A stretch of DNA of 64,000 nucleotides, taken from NCBI GenBank assembly GCA_002787235.1, contig PCWG01000032.1, positions 124,001-188,000 on the forward strand, written 5' to 3'. The translations under genes and the position numbers were made by a program. The notes beneath the pieces were generated by a model. That model saw only the letters and a program-made list of their open reading frames with translations. It did no database searches and was not told the origin of the DNA. Source of the DNA: Nitrospinae bacterium CG11_big_fil_rev_8_21_14_0_20_45_15 (GTDB taxonomy: Bacteria; Nitrospinota; Nitrospinia; Nitrospinales; VA-1). This document shows positions 33,032 through 45,766 of this stretch, piece by piece (the first letter of the stretch is position 1; the number at the start of each line of letters is the position of its first letter).

Positions 33032-34243
33032 TTAGTTTCCGTGTCCATGCGCACCATGCAACTCGGCGGCTGTTGCTTTTTGCTTCGCGTCGAGTGTGCC
33101 GAGTATCGTTATTTTGGCTTCAATCATGGCATGAATCTTCTGAGACTTGGTGTTGCTGATGATGTCTGCCAACTCACGCAGACGTTTTTCATCGGTGGTT
33201 ACGCTGTGTACGAGGCGGTCCATCTCCATGTGAGCAATCTTGTGTTCGGTATCGGATCGCATCACGACTTTATTGTATTCAAATTCTGCGGCCTTCAATT
33301 TTTCAATTTGTTCGGCGGTCAGGTTCAATTGGTCTTTCATATTCATGATATGCACAAACGGGTTGTGTTTGTGCTTGTTGCTGTGACCATGATGTGCTGA
33401 ACCGGAATGCATGGAGCCATGATGTGCTGATCCGTGGTGACCCGAGCCGTGGTGACCTGAGAAGTGATGGCCTTCGCCTTTGCTTCCTTCTGCTTTATGA
33501 TGTCCGTATCCGCCATGACCTTCCATGTGGCCTTGCCAGTGATGCGGGTCGCCATTTTTGCTGGCACATTTCGCTTTATCAGCCATTGTGCCTTTGCTTC
33601 CTTCTTTTTTGGGGCAGTCTTTCTTTTGAACGCCATCATCCGCTTGTGTTTCTTTTTGTTGCGTTTCTTTACGTGCGGCATCCAATCCTTCGGGAACACC
33701 CATCATGGACTCGTTGCCTTGAAGTGAGGGATGGACGTAGCTTCCTGCGCTGTCGGTATTCGAAGCATTAGCGATGAATTCGGTTGTGTCGGTGATGGAA
33801 AGCGACGCGAGCATCATTCCTGCTTTTTTATTATTAGAATTTGTGTTGTTTGGTTGTGATGAAAATTTTGCGAGTCGCAATTCTTCTTCGGTCAGCGATT
33901 TCATCAAGAGACCGGGGACGTTTTCGATGAGGAAACCGTCGCGCAGTTGCTTGCGGGTGGCTGTCTTTTTAATAGAAGCGGTATTGTCCAGCGACGCGAC
34001 CAATTCAGAAGGCCAGTTGATTTTCGATTTGAAAAGACTGCCCGATGTTCCACCGGATATATGAGCCAGTTGCATTTCGGATGAATTGCCAAATTCTCCC
34101 AGTCTTCCTGTGGGTGCAGAGAATTCGCTTCCTGAAATATGTGTTGAAACGGCGGACTCTTGCGAGAAGCCTGTTGTGAAGGTAAAAAGAATGGGCAAGG
34201 ACAGGGCGACCAGGGCCAAGGACTTGTTGGTATGTACCGACAT
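33032..34243 (-). CDS. Periplasmic His-rich protein with Spy/ZraP-like helical domain
   Basis: 403 residues. A signal peptide (LALVALSLPILFTFTTGFS) is followed by about 190 residues of no known domain, a Cys/Lys-rich patch, and a histidine-rich tract at about 225-285 built from GHHGS, AHHGS and MHSGS units, a likely metal-binding region. The C-terminal 110 residues (NMKDQLNLTAEQIEKLKAAE, then a helical hairpin) resemble the CpxP/Spy/ZraP LTxxQ family of periplasmic metal or stress chaperones. The order 'His tract then helical hairpin' suggests metal sequestration in the periplasm. No partner kinase is adjacent. Confidence 0.75.
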   Translation of the reverse strand: MSVHTNKSLALVALSLPILFTFTTGFSQESAVSTHISGSEFSAPTGRLGEFGNSSEMQLAHISGGTSGSLFKSKINWPSELVASLDNTASIKKTATRKQLRDGFLIENVPGLLMKSLTEEELRLAKFSSQPNNTNSNNKKAGMMLASLSITDTTEFIANASNTDSAGSYVHPSLQGNESMMGVPEGLDAARKETQQKETQADDGVQKKDCPKKEGSKGTMADKAKCASKNGDPHHWQGHMEGHGGYGHHKAEGSKGEGHHFSGHHGSGHHGSAHHGSMHSGSAHHGHSNKHKHNPFVHIMNMKDQLNLTAEQIEKLKAAEFEYNKVVMRSDTEHKIAHMEMDRLVHSVTTDEKRLRELADIISNTKSQKIHAMIEAKITILGTLDAKQKATAAELHGAHGHGN

Positions 34244-34361
34244 TCGTTTACTCCTATCTTTATTTCAGGTTTAAGTCGTGGTTCGCCGTTTCTATCAAGA
34301 TTTATTTCTAAAGTGAATTCTTGCTAGAAACGACCCTGCGGTTTAACGGCAGGTTAAATGG

Positions 34362-34438
<77 letters not shown>

Positions 34439-34449
34439 ATTTTAGAATT

Positions 34450-34526
34450 TGGGGTGAGCGACGGGGCTTGAACCCGCGACAACCGGAGCCACAATCCGGT
34501 ACTCTACCAACTGAGCTACGCCCACC
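34450..34526 (-). tRNA. tRNA-His (anticodon GTG)
   Basis: Acceptor GTGGGCG pairs with CGCTCAC with an extra G-1/C73 pair diagnostic of tRNA-His, the anticodon loop TTGTGGC gives GTG, and CCA is encoded. Probably co-transcribed with tRNA-Arg, 11 bases downstream. Confidence 0.97.
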
Positions 34527-34738
34527 GTTTTGAATCCTTTGTATTGAAAATGCAAGTTGTCTGCCCTTGTTTTTTCAATAAGTGATTTAGATTCTAATGC
34601 ATTGCTTGATTTTTGTAAAAGCATTTTTTCTCAATGAGATAAAATATTTTTCATTCGTCAATTCAATGCCTTGAAAACGGGCTTTTTTAATGGCTGTATT
34701 CATATTTTACGAGACGGATGGGCCTCGTAATGAAGCAT

Positions 34739-36169
34739 TTAAGGATAAATCCCCAGCGCATTGTAGCTGTTGAGAATTTTTTCAATGGACAGAGACATGG
34801 CGGCGGTCCGGTAGCTGGTGACATTTTCTTTGGCCCAGTAGCGTTCACGGATCTGTTGGAATGCGTTGCACATGGTATCGTCCAGTCCTGAGCGGACAAG
34901 GTCGAGTTCGCTTGCTCCGTGTCCTATTTTGTCGACGATGTCTTTTGCAACCGGGTGTCCAGAAGCTTCAATGGCCTTTATAATCAGTTTGTTTTGGGTT
35001 TCTTCGTAACGTCTTTGCATTCTGCCGAATCGGATATGCGAAAGGTTTTTGATCCATTCAAAATAGGACACGGTGACGCCGCCCGAGTTGAGGTAAACGT
35101 CTGGGATGATGACCACGCCGTTGCCTTCCAAAGTAGATTCGGCGGAAAAGGTGACGGGTCCGTTGGCCGCCTCTGCAACTACTTTGGCTTTGATGCGGTC
35201 GGCGTTGTCTTTATGAATGACGCCTTCCATTGCGGCGGGAATGAGGATATCGCATTCTTTTTCCAGAACTTCGGCACCATTGGCAAAAAATTGCGAATCG
35301 CCAGGGAAATCTTTTACGCCTTTGCCGCTTGCAATTTTGTGTAGAAAAACTTCTTCTACATTGATTCCTTTGGGGTTATAGATAGCACCGTCGAATTCAA
35401 TGATGGCGATGATGTTGGCACCATCCTCTTCCTGTAGAATCTTTGCGGTGTGATAACCGACGTTTCCCAGACCTTGGATGATAACGCTTTTGCCTTCGAG
35501 ATTGCCTTCCATTCTGGCGCGCTTGACGTCTTCGGGATGGCGGAAAAATTCGCGCAGTCCAAAAACGACGCCGCGACCGGTGGCCTCGACTCTGCCGGCG
35601 ATGCCGCCCATTGTGACGGGTTTGCCTGTCACACAGGCGAGGTGATTGATGTCGCCGGGTTTGTGGGCCATATAAGTTCCAACAATCCATGCCATTTCAC
35701 GCTGACCCGTGCCCATATCTGGAGCCGGGACATTGGTTCCTGAACCGATATAATCTTTTTGGATCAATTCATAAGCAAAACGGCGGGTGATGGCTTCCAT
35801 CTCAAAGCGTTCGTATTGCTGTGGATTGATGAGCAAGCCCCCTTTGGAGCCGCCAAAGGGAACATCGACCAAAGCGCATTTGTAGGTCATCAATGCCGCC
35901 AGAGCTTCCACTTCGTCCTGATTGACATGGGGGGCAAAGCGAATACCGCCTTTTGCCGGAAGCTTGTGGTCACTGTGCACGGCTCGCCAGCCGATGAAAG
36001 TTTCTATATTACCTTTGATTTTTACCGGAAAACGGACTTGATATACGTTGTTGACGTTGCGAATATAGTTAGACATCCCTGGAGCCACGTCAAGAGTTGC
36101 GACGGCTTTATCAAAACTCAAATTGACGCTGTCTTTGAAACTCACTTCGTTGTGCGTGGATGAACCCAT
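34739..36169 (-). CDS. gdhA: Glutamate dehydrogenase (Glu/Leu/Phe/Val dehydrogenase family)
   Basis: 476 residues, cytosolic. The catalytic domain shows the substrate motif LPAKGGIRFAP with the reactive lysine, and DVPFGGSKGGL. The nucleotide-binding half contains VIIQGLGNVGYHTAKIL. It interconverts glutamate with 2-oxoglutarate and ammonia. Length is slightly above the usual 420-450 of the NAD-dependent hexameric type because of an N-terminal extension and a C-terminal tail. AGAGGAGA precedes the ATG. It stands alone between tRNA-His and a divergent yjbQ. Specificity for glutamate over leucine is inferred from the family pattern. Confidence 0.93.
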   Translation of the reverse strand: MGSSTHNEVSFKDSVNLSFDKAVATLDVAPGMSNYIRNVNNVYQVRFPVKIKGNIETFIGWRAVHSDHKLPAKGGIRFAPHVNQDEVEALAALMTYKCALVDVPFGGSKGGLLINPQQYERFEMEAITRRFAYELIQKDYIGSGTNVPAPDMGTGQREMAWIVGTYMAHKPGDINHLACVTGKPVTMGGIAGRVEATGRGVVFGLREFFRHPEDVKRARMEGNLEGKSVIIQGLGNVGYHTAKILQEEDGANIIAIIEFDGAIYNPKGINVEEVFLHKIASGKGVKDFPGDSQFFANGAEVLEKECDILIPAAMEGVIHKDNADRIKAKVVAEAANGPVTFSAESTLEGNGVVIIPDVYLNSGGVTVSYFEWIKNLSHIRFGRMQRRYEETQNKLIIKAIEASGHPVAKDIVDKIGHGASELDLVRSGLDDTMCNAFQQIRERYWAKENVTSYRTAAMSLSIEKILNSYNALGIYP

Positions 36170-36308
36170 GTGCGTCTCCTCTTTACGATATCAATCAAAA
36201 AGGTAAATTAGGATAATCTTACATCTATCAGTATAGCCACTATTTGACAAACAACGATAATTTTTTTCAGCATCCGAAGTGTCAATAGTGAATCAGAAAA
36301 GGAAAGTC

Positions 36309-36728
36309 ATGCATCAGGCAATCAGCGATATCATCGTACGAACGAATAAAAAGGGACTTTACGATATCACCCGATCCTGTGTGGATTGGGCCGAAAGCCA
36401 GTCCTGTTCAACAGGTTTGTTGACTTTGTTTGTGGCGCACACTTCGGCATCACTGCTCATACAGGAAAATGCGGATCCAGATGTGCTTGTAGATATGGAA
36501 CGGTTTTTCTCCAAACTCGTGCCAGAAAATGACCCCGCATATCGGCACACTGCAGAAGGCCCCGATGATATGCCCGCACATATTCGATCGGCTCTCACAC
36601 AAACTCAAATTTCAATTCCCTTGAAAGAGGGCAAACTGGTTTTGGGAATCTGGCAGGGAATTTATTTATTTGAACATCGCTCAGCCCCGCATATGCGAAA
36701 AATCTGCACGCATTTAATCGGAGCTTGA
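36309..36728 (+). CDS. yjbQ: YjbQ/UPF0047-family protein
   Basis: 139 residues from the ATG preceded by AAAGGA; the frame is open ten codons earlier. Family motifs: LFVAHTSASLLIQENADPDV and the later PLKEGKLVLGIWQGIYLFEHR. A conserved histidine pair and a beta-sandwich fold characterise UPF0047. Members have been reported to rescue a thiamine phosphate synthase mutant, which is why some databases call them secondary thiamine-phosphate synthases; the true function is unsettled. The thi operon is only 5 kb away, which may be chance. Confidence 0.9.
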   Translation: MHQAISDIIVRTNKKGLYDITRSCVDWAESQSCSTGLLTLFVAHTSASLLIQENADPDVLVDMERFFSKLVPENDPAYRHTAEGPDDMPAHIRSALTQTQISIPLKEGKLVLGIWQGIYLFEHRSAPHMRKICTHLIGA

Positions 36729-36867
36729 GTTTCCTGCAAATTACTATAGTTTCAGGGGTAGCCATAGTTTTCACGGCAACTATTTTTGTAGAATGTATTT
36801 TGTGGATTTGACCCCACAGTTTTTTTTTATTAGCATAGTGTAAATCTAATTTTTTCACGGGAATTTC

Positions 36868-37680
36868 ATGAATCGCTTTTTAGCATCCAGTTTTTACTCG
36901 CATCCGTTGCGGCTGATTTTACTTATAGGGGCCGGGATTATTTGTGTTTTTGCGCTTTCAGCCTGTGGGGGGGAAGGGGGCAAGCAAGAAGCTCCCAAGA
37001 GTGAGCTGGCTCAGGTTGAAGAATTCTGGAAGCAAAAGGATCTCGAAAACGCAAACAAGATTTTGAAAGCGTACGTTGAAACGCATCCGAAGGACATGCA
37101 GGCGATTATTTTAGAAGCCAGAATTTTGGTTTCTCAGGGGAGGAGCAAGGATACTTTGGCAACCGTTGAGAGAGGCCTCGCTATTGATCCGGAAAATGCC
37201 AACTTGCTGGCATTGAAGGGCAGGGCTTATTATTACGTTTCCAGGTTCACCGAAGCACTGAAATTTTGTCGTCAGGCCCTTAAAAAAGATCCGAATATTG
37301 CCTTGCCTTACCTGGTCATTGGTGAAATTTTTCTTCGTCAGGGAAAAATAGATGACAGTGTCACGGTATTGAAGGAAGCGATCAAACACGATCCCAAAAT
37401 GGTTGAAGCTCTTAATAAATTATCATCAGCACTGATCAAGGCCAAGAATTTTGAAGCGGCGAAAGGTTATTTGGAACAAGCCCTGAAGATTGACACGAAC
37501 GATGCGGGTGTGCAGTTCAATCTGGCATTGGTTTACGAAAAATTAAACGACGGTCCCAACGCTCTCAAACACATTGATGAAGCCCTGCGTCTTTACACAG
37601 AAAACGAAGATGCTCCCTGGAAGCAACAGGCACGGCAAATGCGTAATGTGATTTTAGAAAAATTTAAAATCAAGGTTTGA
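36868..37680 (+). CDS. TPR-repeat lipoprotein
   Basis: 270 residues. Signal sequence with a lipobox (CVFALSAC, Cys33) and mature start CGGEGGKQ. From about residue 50 the sequence is a string of about six tetratricopeptide repeats (for example FTEALKFCRQALKKDPNIAL and FEAAKGYLEQALKIDTND). It is thus an envelope scaffold for protein-protein contacts, like the lipoproteins of exopolysaccharide and type IV pilus systems. No enzyme domain. It has no close operon partner. Confidence 0.88.
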   Translation: MNRFLASSFYSHPLRLILLIGAGIICVFALSACGGEGGKQEAPKSELAQVEEFWKQKDLENANKILKAYVETHPKDMQAIILEARILVSQGRSKDTLATVERGLAIDPENANLLALKGRAYYYVSRFTEALKFCRQALKKDPNIALPYLVIGEIFLRQGKIDDSVTVLKEAIKHDPKMVEALNKLSSALIKAKNFEAAKGYLEQALKIDTNDAGVQFNLALVYEKLNDGPNALKHIDEALRLYTENEDAPWKQQARQMRNVILEKFKIKV

Positions 37681-37717
37681 CCTTGCCGGGCGGGGATAAT
37701 CTTGCCTGGAGTTTATT

Positions 37718-38461
37718 TTATGCCTCGGGGTGATTCTGGCTCCATGTCAGAGCCTTGGAATAGTCTTCCTGCGTGTCGATTTCAAAGCAACCGGGCTCGG
37801 ATATTGACCAGGGGGCGATGTCTACGAATTGTGCAAATTGTGAAAAGGGGATTTCCCAAAGTGTTTTGCTGAGTCTGGATTCGTCTTGCTGGTACATTGC
37901 AATGAATCGGTCAGCTGAATCTTTAGATAATTTAAAAAATCCGATCGCCTCTCCTGCAAACTGATACTTCGCTTTTTCCTCATCCGTTAACAAACGTTTC
38001 GTGATGAACGCGGCGATGGTTCCATCCTTTTTGAGTAGAACTTTAGAACACTCTTCATCATCAATATGCGTCGGGACAATAGCAAAAGAGTTTTCCGCAG
38101 AATGTCTGGCGTAATCCTGAAAAATTTTCTGTGGATAAAACACATCGCCGTCAAGTATCAGGACGTCTTCGCTGATTTCCTGCAGGCCGAGGACCATGGA
38201 AAGCGTGTTCCCTGTGCTGGCGTATAAATCATTTTCGATAAATTCCAGAGGCATGTCCAGGCCGAGATCGAGCGCATAACGTTTGAGAAGATCTTTGTTG
38301 TGCCCCAGAATGAGAAAAGTTTTTGTAACGCCCAGTTTCTTCAAACTGTCCAGTTGCCGCGAGAGCAGAGTTTCTTCACCAAAAGGCAACTGACATTTGT
38401 GGTCGAGGTCGTCCCGGTTCAAACGCGAACCGTAGCCCGCAAGAAGTATGATGGCTTGCAT
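37718..38461 (-). CDS. Sugar-phosphate/phosphocholine-type nucleotidyltransferase
   Basis: 247 residues. The N-terminus AIILLAGYGSRL has the GxGxR nucleotide-binding loop, and HKCQLPFGEETLL resembles the conserved lysine region. DGDVFYPQKIF has the metal-binding Asp. The combination GNTLSMVLGL and DIDxxxD-like residues fits LicC or other NTP transferases of the phosphocholine cytidylyltransferase type. The product would be a CDP- or UDP-linked precursor, but the substrate cannot be read from sequence. It starts ten bases after the stop of the toroid gene, so the two form an operon. Confidence 0.85.
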   Translation of the reverse strand: MQAIILLAGYGSRLNRDDLDHKCQLPFGEETLLSRQLDSLKKLGVTKTFLILGHNKDLLKRYALDLGLDMPLEFIENDLYASTGNTLSMVLGLQEISEDVLILDGDVFYPQKIFQDYARHSAENSFAIVPTHIDDEECSKVLLKKDGTIAAFITKRLLTDEEKAKYQFAGEAIGFFKLSKDSADRFIAMYQQDESRLSKTLWEIPFSQFAQFVDIAPWSISEPGCFEIDTQEDYSKALTWSQNHPEA

Positions 38462-38471
38462 TAAGAGTTTG

Positions 38472-39452
38472 TCACTTACTGAAAGCCCAAAAATGAGCCA
38501 TCGGAAGATTGGAGCAGAATCGGCGGTATTTTAACAAAGTGTCAAGTCCATCGCCCGTTCTTTCGACGTTGCTTGGTTCGTCGATGAAGTCACCCCAGCC
38601 CTGCGGGTTCTTATTTTCAATCAACCAGCGCACTCCCTTTTCAATGATCGGGGCGTACTTTTCTTTTTCCCCAAAGGTATCCGAAACCAGCATCAAACAA
38701 CGACAGGCATCCATCGTGTGGTCCATATTTTCATTGTCCCAGGAGCCGTTCTCGGCTTGTTCACCCGCCAGACTTTCAGCCGCTTCCAGACACATTTTTC
38801 CAGCGTAAGGAATTTTGTCCATGAAGTAAGCAGGGGCCAGCGTGTATTGCATCAAATGCGCCGTGGTTTCAATTCCCGCAGGATGAAAGGTATCGTCTTT
38901 CCAGATACCCGAGTCTCTTTGCCAATTGACGATGAATTCAAAACCACGTTTGCGAGCCGAGTTGATCCGCTCATCATCCTGCCTGTCGAGCATGACCTGA
39001 TAGATGGTCTGAAAGACCGTAACAGAGCAGGTGGTGTCAAGATGCGACCATTCGGGATCGGTCCAATGCCCATCTGCCTCCTGCGTCGAAAGAACATAGG
39101 CCATCGCCTTGTCCACTGCGGCCTGAATTTCAGGGTCTTGAATGATCTGATTGCCACGACATAATTTCAATGCCACAAAGGTAGTGATCCACATCGAAGT
39201 CTTGTCTTCACCCGAATTTTTGGACCATCCGCCATCAGGGTTTTGCACTTTGATGCACTCCCGAAAATCCTGAGCTCTTTCCGCAGTCAAATCCAGATGC
39301 AGGATACAACGCAGGATATGTTCGAGGACTTCCATGTCCTGAGGACCTTCCAAAAGACTCCAGAGTTTCTTTTGAGAATCAATGTATTTCCATTCAAGCT
39401 CAATGAGCTGATCGAGTTTCTGTGAATCAATAGATGTAATGGCGTGAGTCAT
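38472..39452 (-). CDS. Single alpha/alpha-toroid, squalene-cyclase/prenyltransferase-repeat protein
   Basis: 326 residues from the ATG preceded by AAAAGGA; the frame is open 19 codons earlier. The sequence has four to five QW-type repeats (QNPDGGWSKN, QEADGHWTDPEW, QAENGSWDNENMD, NPQGWGDF), the hallmark of terpene cyclase and prenyltransferase toroids. The segment HLDTTCSV is where class II cyclases have their DxDD/DxDTT acid motif; the first Asp is replaced by His but the catalytic Asp position is kept. It is about half the size of squalene-hopene cyclase, so a single toroid. The partner nucleotidyltransferase suggests an activated lipid or sugar product; this is inference. Confidence 0.75.
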   Translation of the reverse strand: MTHAITSIDSQKLDQLIELEWKYIDSQKKLWSLLEGPQDMEVLEHILRCILHLDLTAERAQDFRECIKVQNPDGGWSKNSGEDKTSMWITTFVALKLCRGNQIIQDPEIQAAVDKAMAYVLSTQEADGHWTDPEWSHLDTTCSVTVFQTIYQVMLDRQDDERINSARKRGFEFIVNWQRDSGIWKDDTFHPAGIETTAHLMQYTLAPAYFMDKIPYAGKMCLEAAESLAGEQAENGSWDNENMDHTMDACRCLMLVSDTFGEKEKYAPIIEKGVRWLIENKNPQGWGDFIDEPSNVERTGDGLDTLLKYRRFCSNLPMAHFWAFSK

Positions 39453-39642
39453 GGGGGTCCTTTTCAAATAATAAAGGGGGTTATGCTTATTTTTGATAAC
39501 CGGCTTCAAAGAAATGATGCGTGAAAGAAGAAGCCCGTTGAATAGCAGGAGATGTTTAAAATAATTCAGATTATATTACGGGGGAAATCCAGCCGTCAAT
39601 GATAATTACGATCGTAGAGGAAGGATCTGAGAAGCGGCAGGA

Positions 39643-40959
<1,317 letters not shown>

Positions 40960-41049
40960 AGTGTTTAATAATACCTAAAATATTTATTTCGTCAATAATT
41001 CAAAATTTCTTGACATGAATTTCATTTAAAGTACCCTGAAAGGGCAACT

Positions 41050-41140
41050 TCACTGGGGGCGTTTACATTAAGACTGAGAATCCATGACCTTGGATGACCC
41101 CTTGAACCTGATCTGGGTAATGCCAGCGCAAGGAAAGTGA
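41050..41140 (+). promoter_or_regulatory. TPP riboswitch (THI element)
   Basis: The conserved TPP aptamer is present: ACTGGGGGCG near 41052, CTGAGA at 41073-41078, CCCTTGAACCTGATCTGG at 41098-41115 and GTAATGCCAGCGCAAGGAA to 41135. Closing stem TCACT/AGTGA. It precedes the thiS-thiG-thiE-thiC genes and would lower their expression when thiamine pyrophosphate is abundant. The expression platform up to 41320 shows no clear terminator, so control may act on translation. Confidence 0.95.
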
Positions 41141-41320
41141 TTTTGGGGATTTTCAGGTAGATCTTTTCAAGTGAACGGTTAATTTTTGGATCATGACTGC
41201 TTAAGAGCCGGATCTGCTTTTCACGCAACCTCCCTTCAATCTTAAATTCAGGCTTTCCATTTGAAGCTGCATATCCCGTACAGGGTCTGCGGCTTTTTGT
41301 TTTTTTTGGGAGAATTTCGT

Positions 41321-41530
41321 TTGTTTTTGACTATAAACGGTGTCGGGCGGGAAGTTCAAGCCGCGACTGTATCAGAACTATTGGTAGAACTGGAGATGGC
41401 GGGACCACACATTGCGGTCGCCCTCAATTTTCAGGTGATTCCAAAATCAAAGCATTCCGAGACCGCCCTCAACGCCGATGATAAAGTCGAAATTGTTCAT
41501 GCGGTGGGTGGAGGATGCGGGTTTGAGTGA
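41321..41530 (+). CDS. thiS: Sulfur carrier protein ThiS with C-terminal extension
   Basis: 69 residues from a TTG start, chosen because GGGAG (41308-41312) is eight bases upstream and because ThiS proteins begin at this point (FLTINGVGREV). A longer ATG frame starts at 41261, within the leader. ThiS is a ubiquitin-like carrier whose C-terminal Gly-Gly is adenylylated and then carries sulfur for thiazole synthesis. Here the sequence ends VHAVGGG followed by CGFE, so four residues follow the glycines. A free Gly terminus is needed for activity, so processing, a read error or a variant mechanism must be considered. It is first of four thi genes. Confidence 0.88.
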   Translation: MFLTINGVGREVQAATVSELLVELEMAGPHIAVALNFQVIPKSKHSETALNADDKVEIVHAVGGGCGFE

Positions 41531-41582
41531 ATTGATGAAATGAATATAGACTCTATGAATAAATGGGATAACGATAGCTATT

Positions 41583-42371
41583 ATGACTGAGCAAAGTAAC
41601 TCCAGTGTTTTAAAAATCGGGGATCGTACTTTCAAATCACGTTTGATTGTGGGAACGGGAAAATACGCTTCTTTTGAACAAAACCGTCGTGCGTTGGAAC
41701 TTTCGGGTGCGGAAATGGTGACGGTTGCGGTGCGCCGGATCGAGCTGGATAAAAGCAAGGAATCGATTCTGAATTATATTGATCCTGCAAAGTATCATCT
41801 CTTGCCGAACACAGCAGGCTGTTATTCGACCAAGGAAACGGTGATGACCTGTGAGCTGGCTCGTGAGGCGGGGCTGGGCAATATGGTCAAGGTCGAAGTC
41901 ATTGGCGATGAAAAGACGCTTTTCCCGGACAACGAAGCCACGTTGGAAGCTTCCAAAATTCTGGTGAAAGAGGGCTTTCAGGTTCTTCCCTATTGTACCG
42001 ACGATGTCATTATGTGTAAGAAGCTGGAGCAGGCGGGTTGTTCTGCGGTGATGCCTCTGGCGGCACCGATTGGTTCGGGTCTGGGTGTTTGCAATCCCTA
42101 CACGATTCGGCTCATTTTGCAGGCGGTCAGCGTCCCGGTCATTGTTGATGCGGGAGTGGGCACGGCTTCGGATGCTTGCTCGGCGATGGAACTGGGCATT
42201 GACGGACTTTTGATGAATACGGCGATTGCCTGCGCGAAGGACCCGCTCAAGATGGCCTTGGCGATGAAGCTGGGTACAGAAAGCGGGCGTCTGGCTTTCG
42301 AAGCGGGACGTATCCCAAGAAAATTATATGCCTCTGCGAGCAGTCCGCTGGATGGCATGATCGACGTTTGA
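41583..42371 (+). CDS. thiG: Thiazole synthase ThiG
   Basis: 262 residues. Signatures: RLIVGTGKY near residue 20, [15 protein letters not shown] near 100 with the catalytic lysine region, [17 protein letters not shown] and [11 protein letters not shown] binding phosphate. ThiG joins deoxyxylulose 5-phosphate, an imine and sulfur from ThiS into the thiazole ring in the cytoplasm. Full length and typical. It follows thiS after 52 bases and its stop overlaps the region of the thiE start. Its usual partners thiF and thiH or thiO are not in the window. Confidence 0.97.
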   Translation: MTEQSNSSVLKIGDRTFKSRLIVGTGKYASFEQNRRALELSGAEMVTVAVRRIELDKSKESILNYIDPAKYHLLPNTAGCYSTKETVMTCELAREAGLGNMVKVEVIGDEKTLFPDNEATLEASKILVKEGFQVLPYCTDDVIMCKKLEQAGCSAVMPLAAPIGSGLGVCNPYTIRLILQAVSVPVIVDAGVGTASDACSAMELGIDGLLMNTAIACAKDPLKMALAMKLGTESGRLAFEAGRIPRKLYASASSPLDGMIDV

Positions 42372-42401
42372 TTGCATAAAAGTCTGGCATTGGGAAAGGC
42401 G

Positions 42402-45004
<2,603 letters not shown>

Positions 45005-45115
45005 GCATAAACACACACATTTGATGCAGGTGGCGGTACTGCCCCGTCCCTGCATCAATTGCCTGTAAAGTTTATGCGAAGAATTGTTGCTAAAAACAAT
45101 TTCCTGCATTATCAT

Positions 45116-45157
45116 AAAGCTCTGATACTTTACGTAAAAGCTCTGATACTTTACGTA
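45116..45157. repeat. Perfect 21-bp tandem duplication after thiC
   Basis: AAAGCTCTGATACTTTACGTA occurs twice head to tail (45116-45136 and 45137-45157), 110 bases after the thiC stop. No hairpin or coding function is evident. Confidence 0.85.
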
Positions 45158-45299
45158 TCTTATTGGTTTATTGAGTTTCCAGAGCAATCCATTTTGAAGT
45201 AATTCCTCGTTTCCAATCGCAAACCATGCGAATTTCTAACCGGACCCCCACCGATTTTCTTTTCGGACAGGAGTCGATAAATTTTCTTATATTGACGCC

Positions 45300-45677
45300 A
45301 TGAAAACCATTTTTGTAAAAAGAGGACAGAATATTATGACCGAGGGTGCCCCTGCAGATTGTGCCTACATCATCGCCTCGGGTAAAGTTGAGGTGTCCAA
45401 ACGGGGTGCAAACGGAGAAAGAAAAGTCATCGGTGTATTGTCCGATGGCGACATCTTTGGGGAGATGGGGCTCATTGATGGTCTGCCACGTTCGGCATCG
45501 GTTACAGCAATCGTGGACTGCTCCATTAATATTCTTACAAAAGCAGTTTTCAATAATATGTCTGACAAGAACCCGAAAGCATTGGTACCGATACTCAAGG
45601 TGTTGACATCTCGATTGCGGGCAACGCTCAAGCTCATCGAAAACACACCTGAGGGTTCCGTAAGAAATGCAAGTTGA
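45300..45677 (+). CDS. Single-domain cyclic-nucleotide-binding protein
   Basis: 125 residues, nearly all one cNMP-binding domain: GAPADCAYIIASGKVEVSK, DGDIFGEMGLIDGLPRSASV (phosphate-binding cassette with the Arg) and IVDCSINILTKAVF. No DNA-binding helix-turn-helix follows, unlike Crp. Such small proteins act as free-standing nucleotide sensors or partners of other proteins. It stands alone, 90 bases before the U32 gene. The cassette keeps the GEMGL and RSA features that usually indicate real ligand binding. Confidence 0.88.
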   Translation: MKTIFVKRGQNIMTEGAPADCAYIIASGKVEVSKRGANGERKVIGVLSDGDIFGEMGLIDGLPRSASVTAIVDCSINILTKAVFNNMSDKNPKALVPILKVLTSRLRATLKLIENTPEGSVRNAS

Positions 45678-45766
45678 TGGGAAAGTGATTCGCCTTCCTT
45701 CAGAGATTCCAGGTTCTTGCCTGTAAAATAACAAACTCACAGAGGTTCCGACTCAGTCGGATAGAT

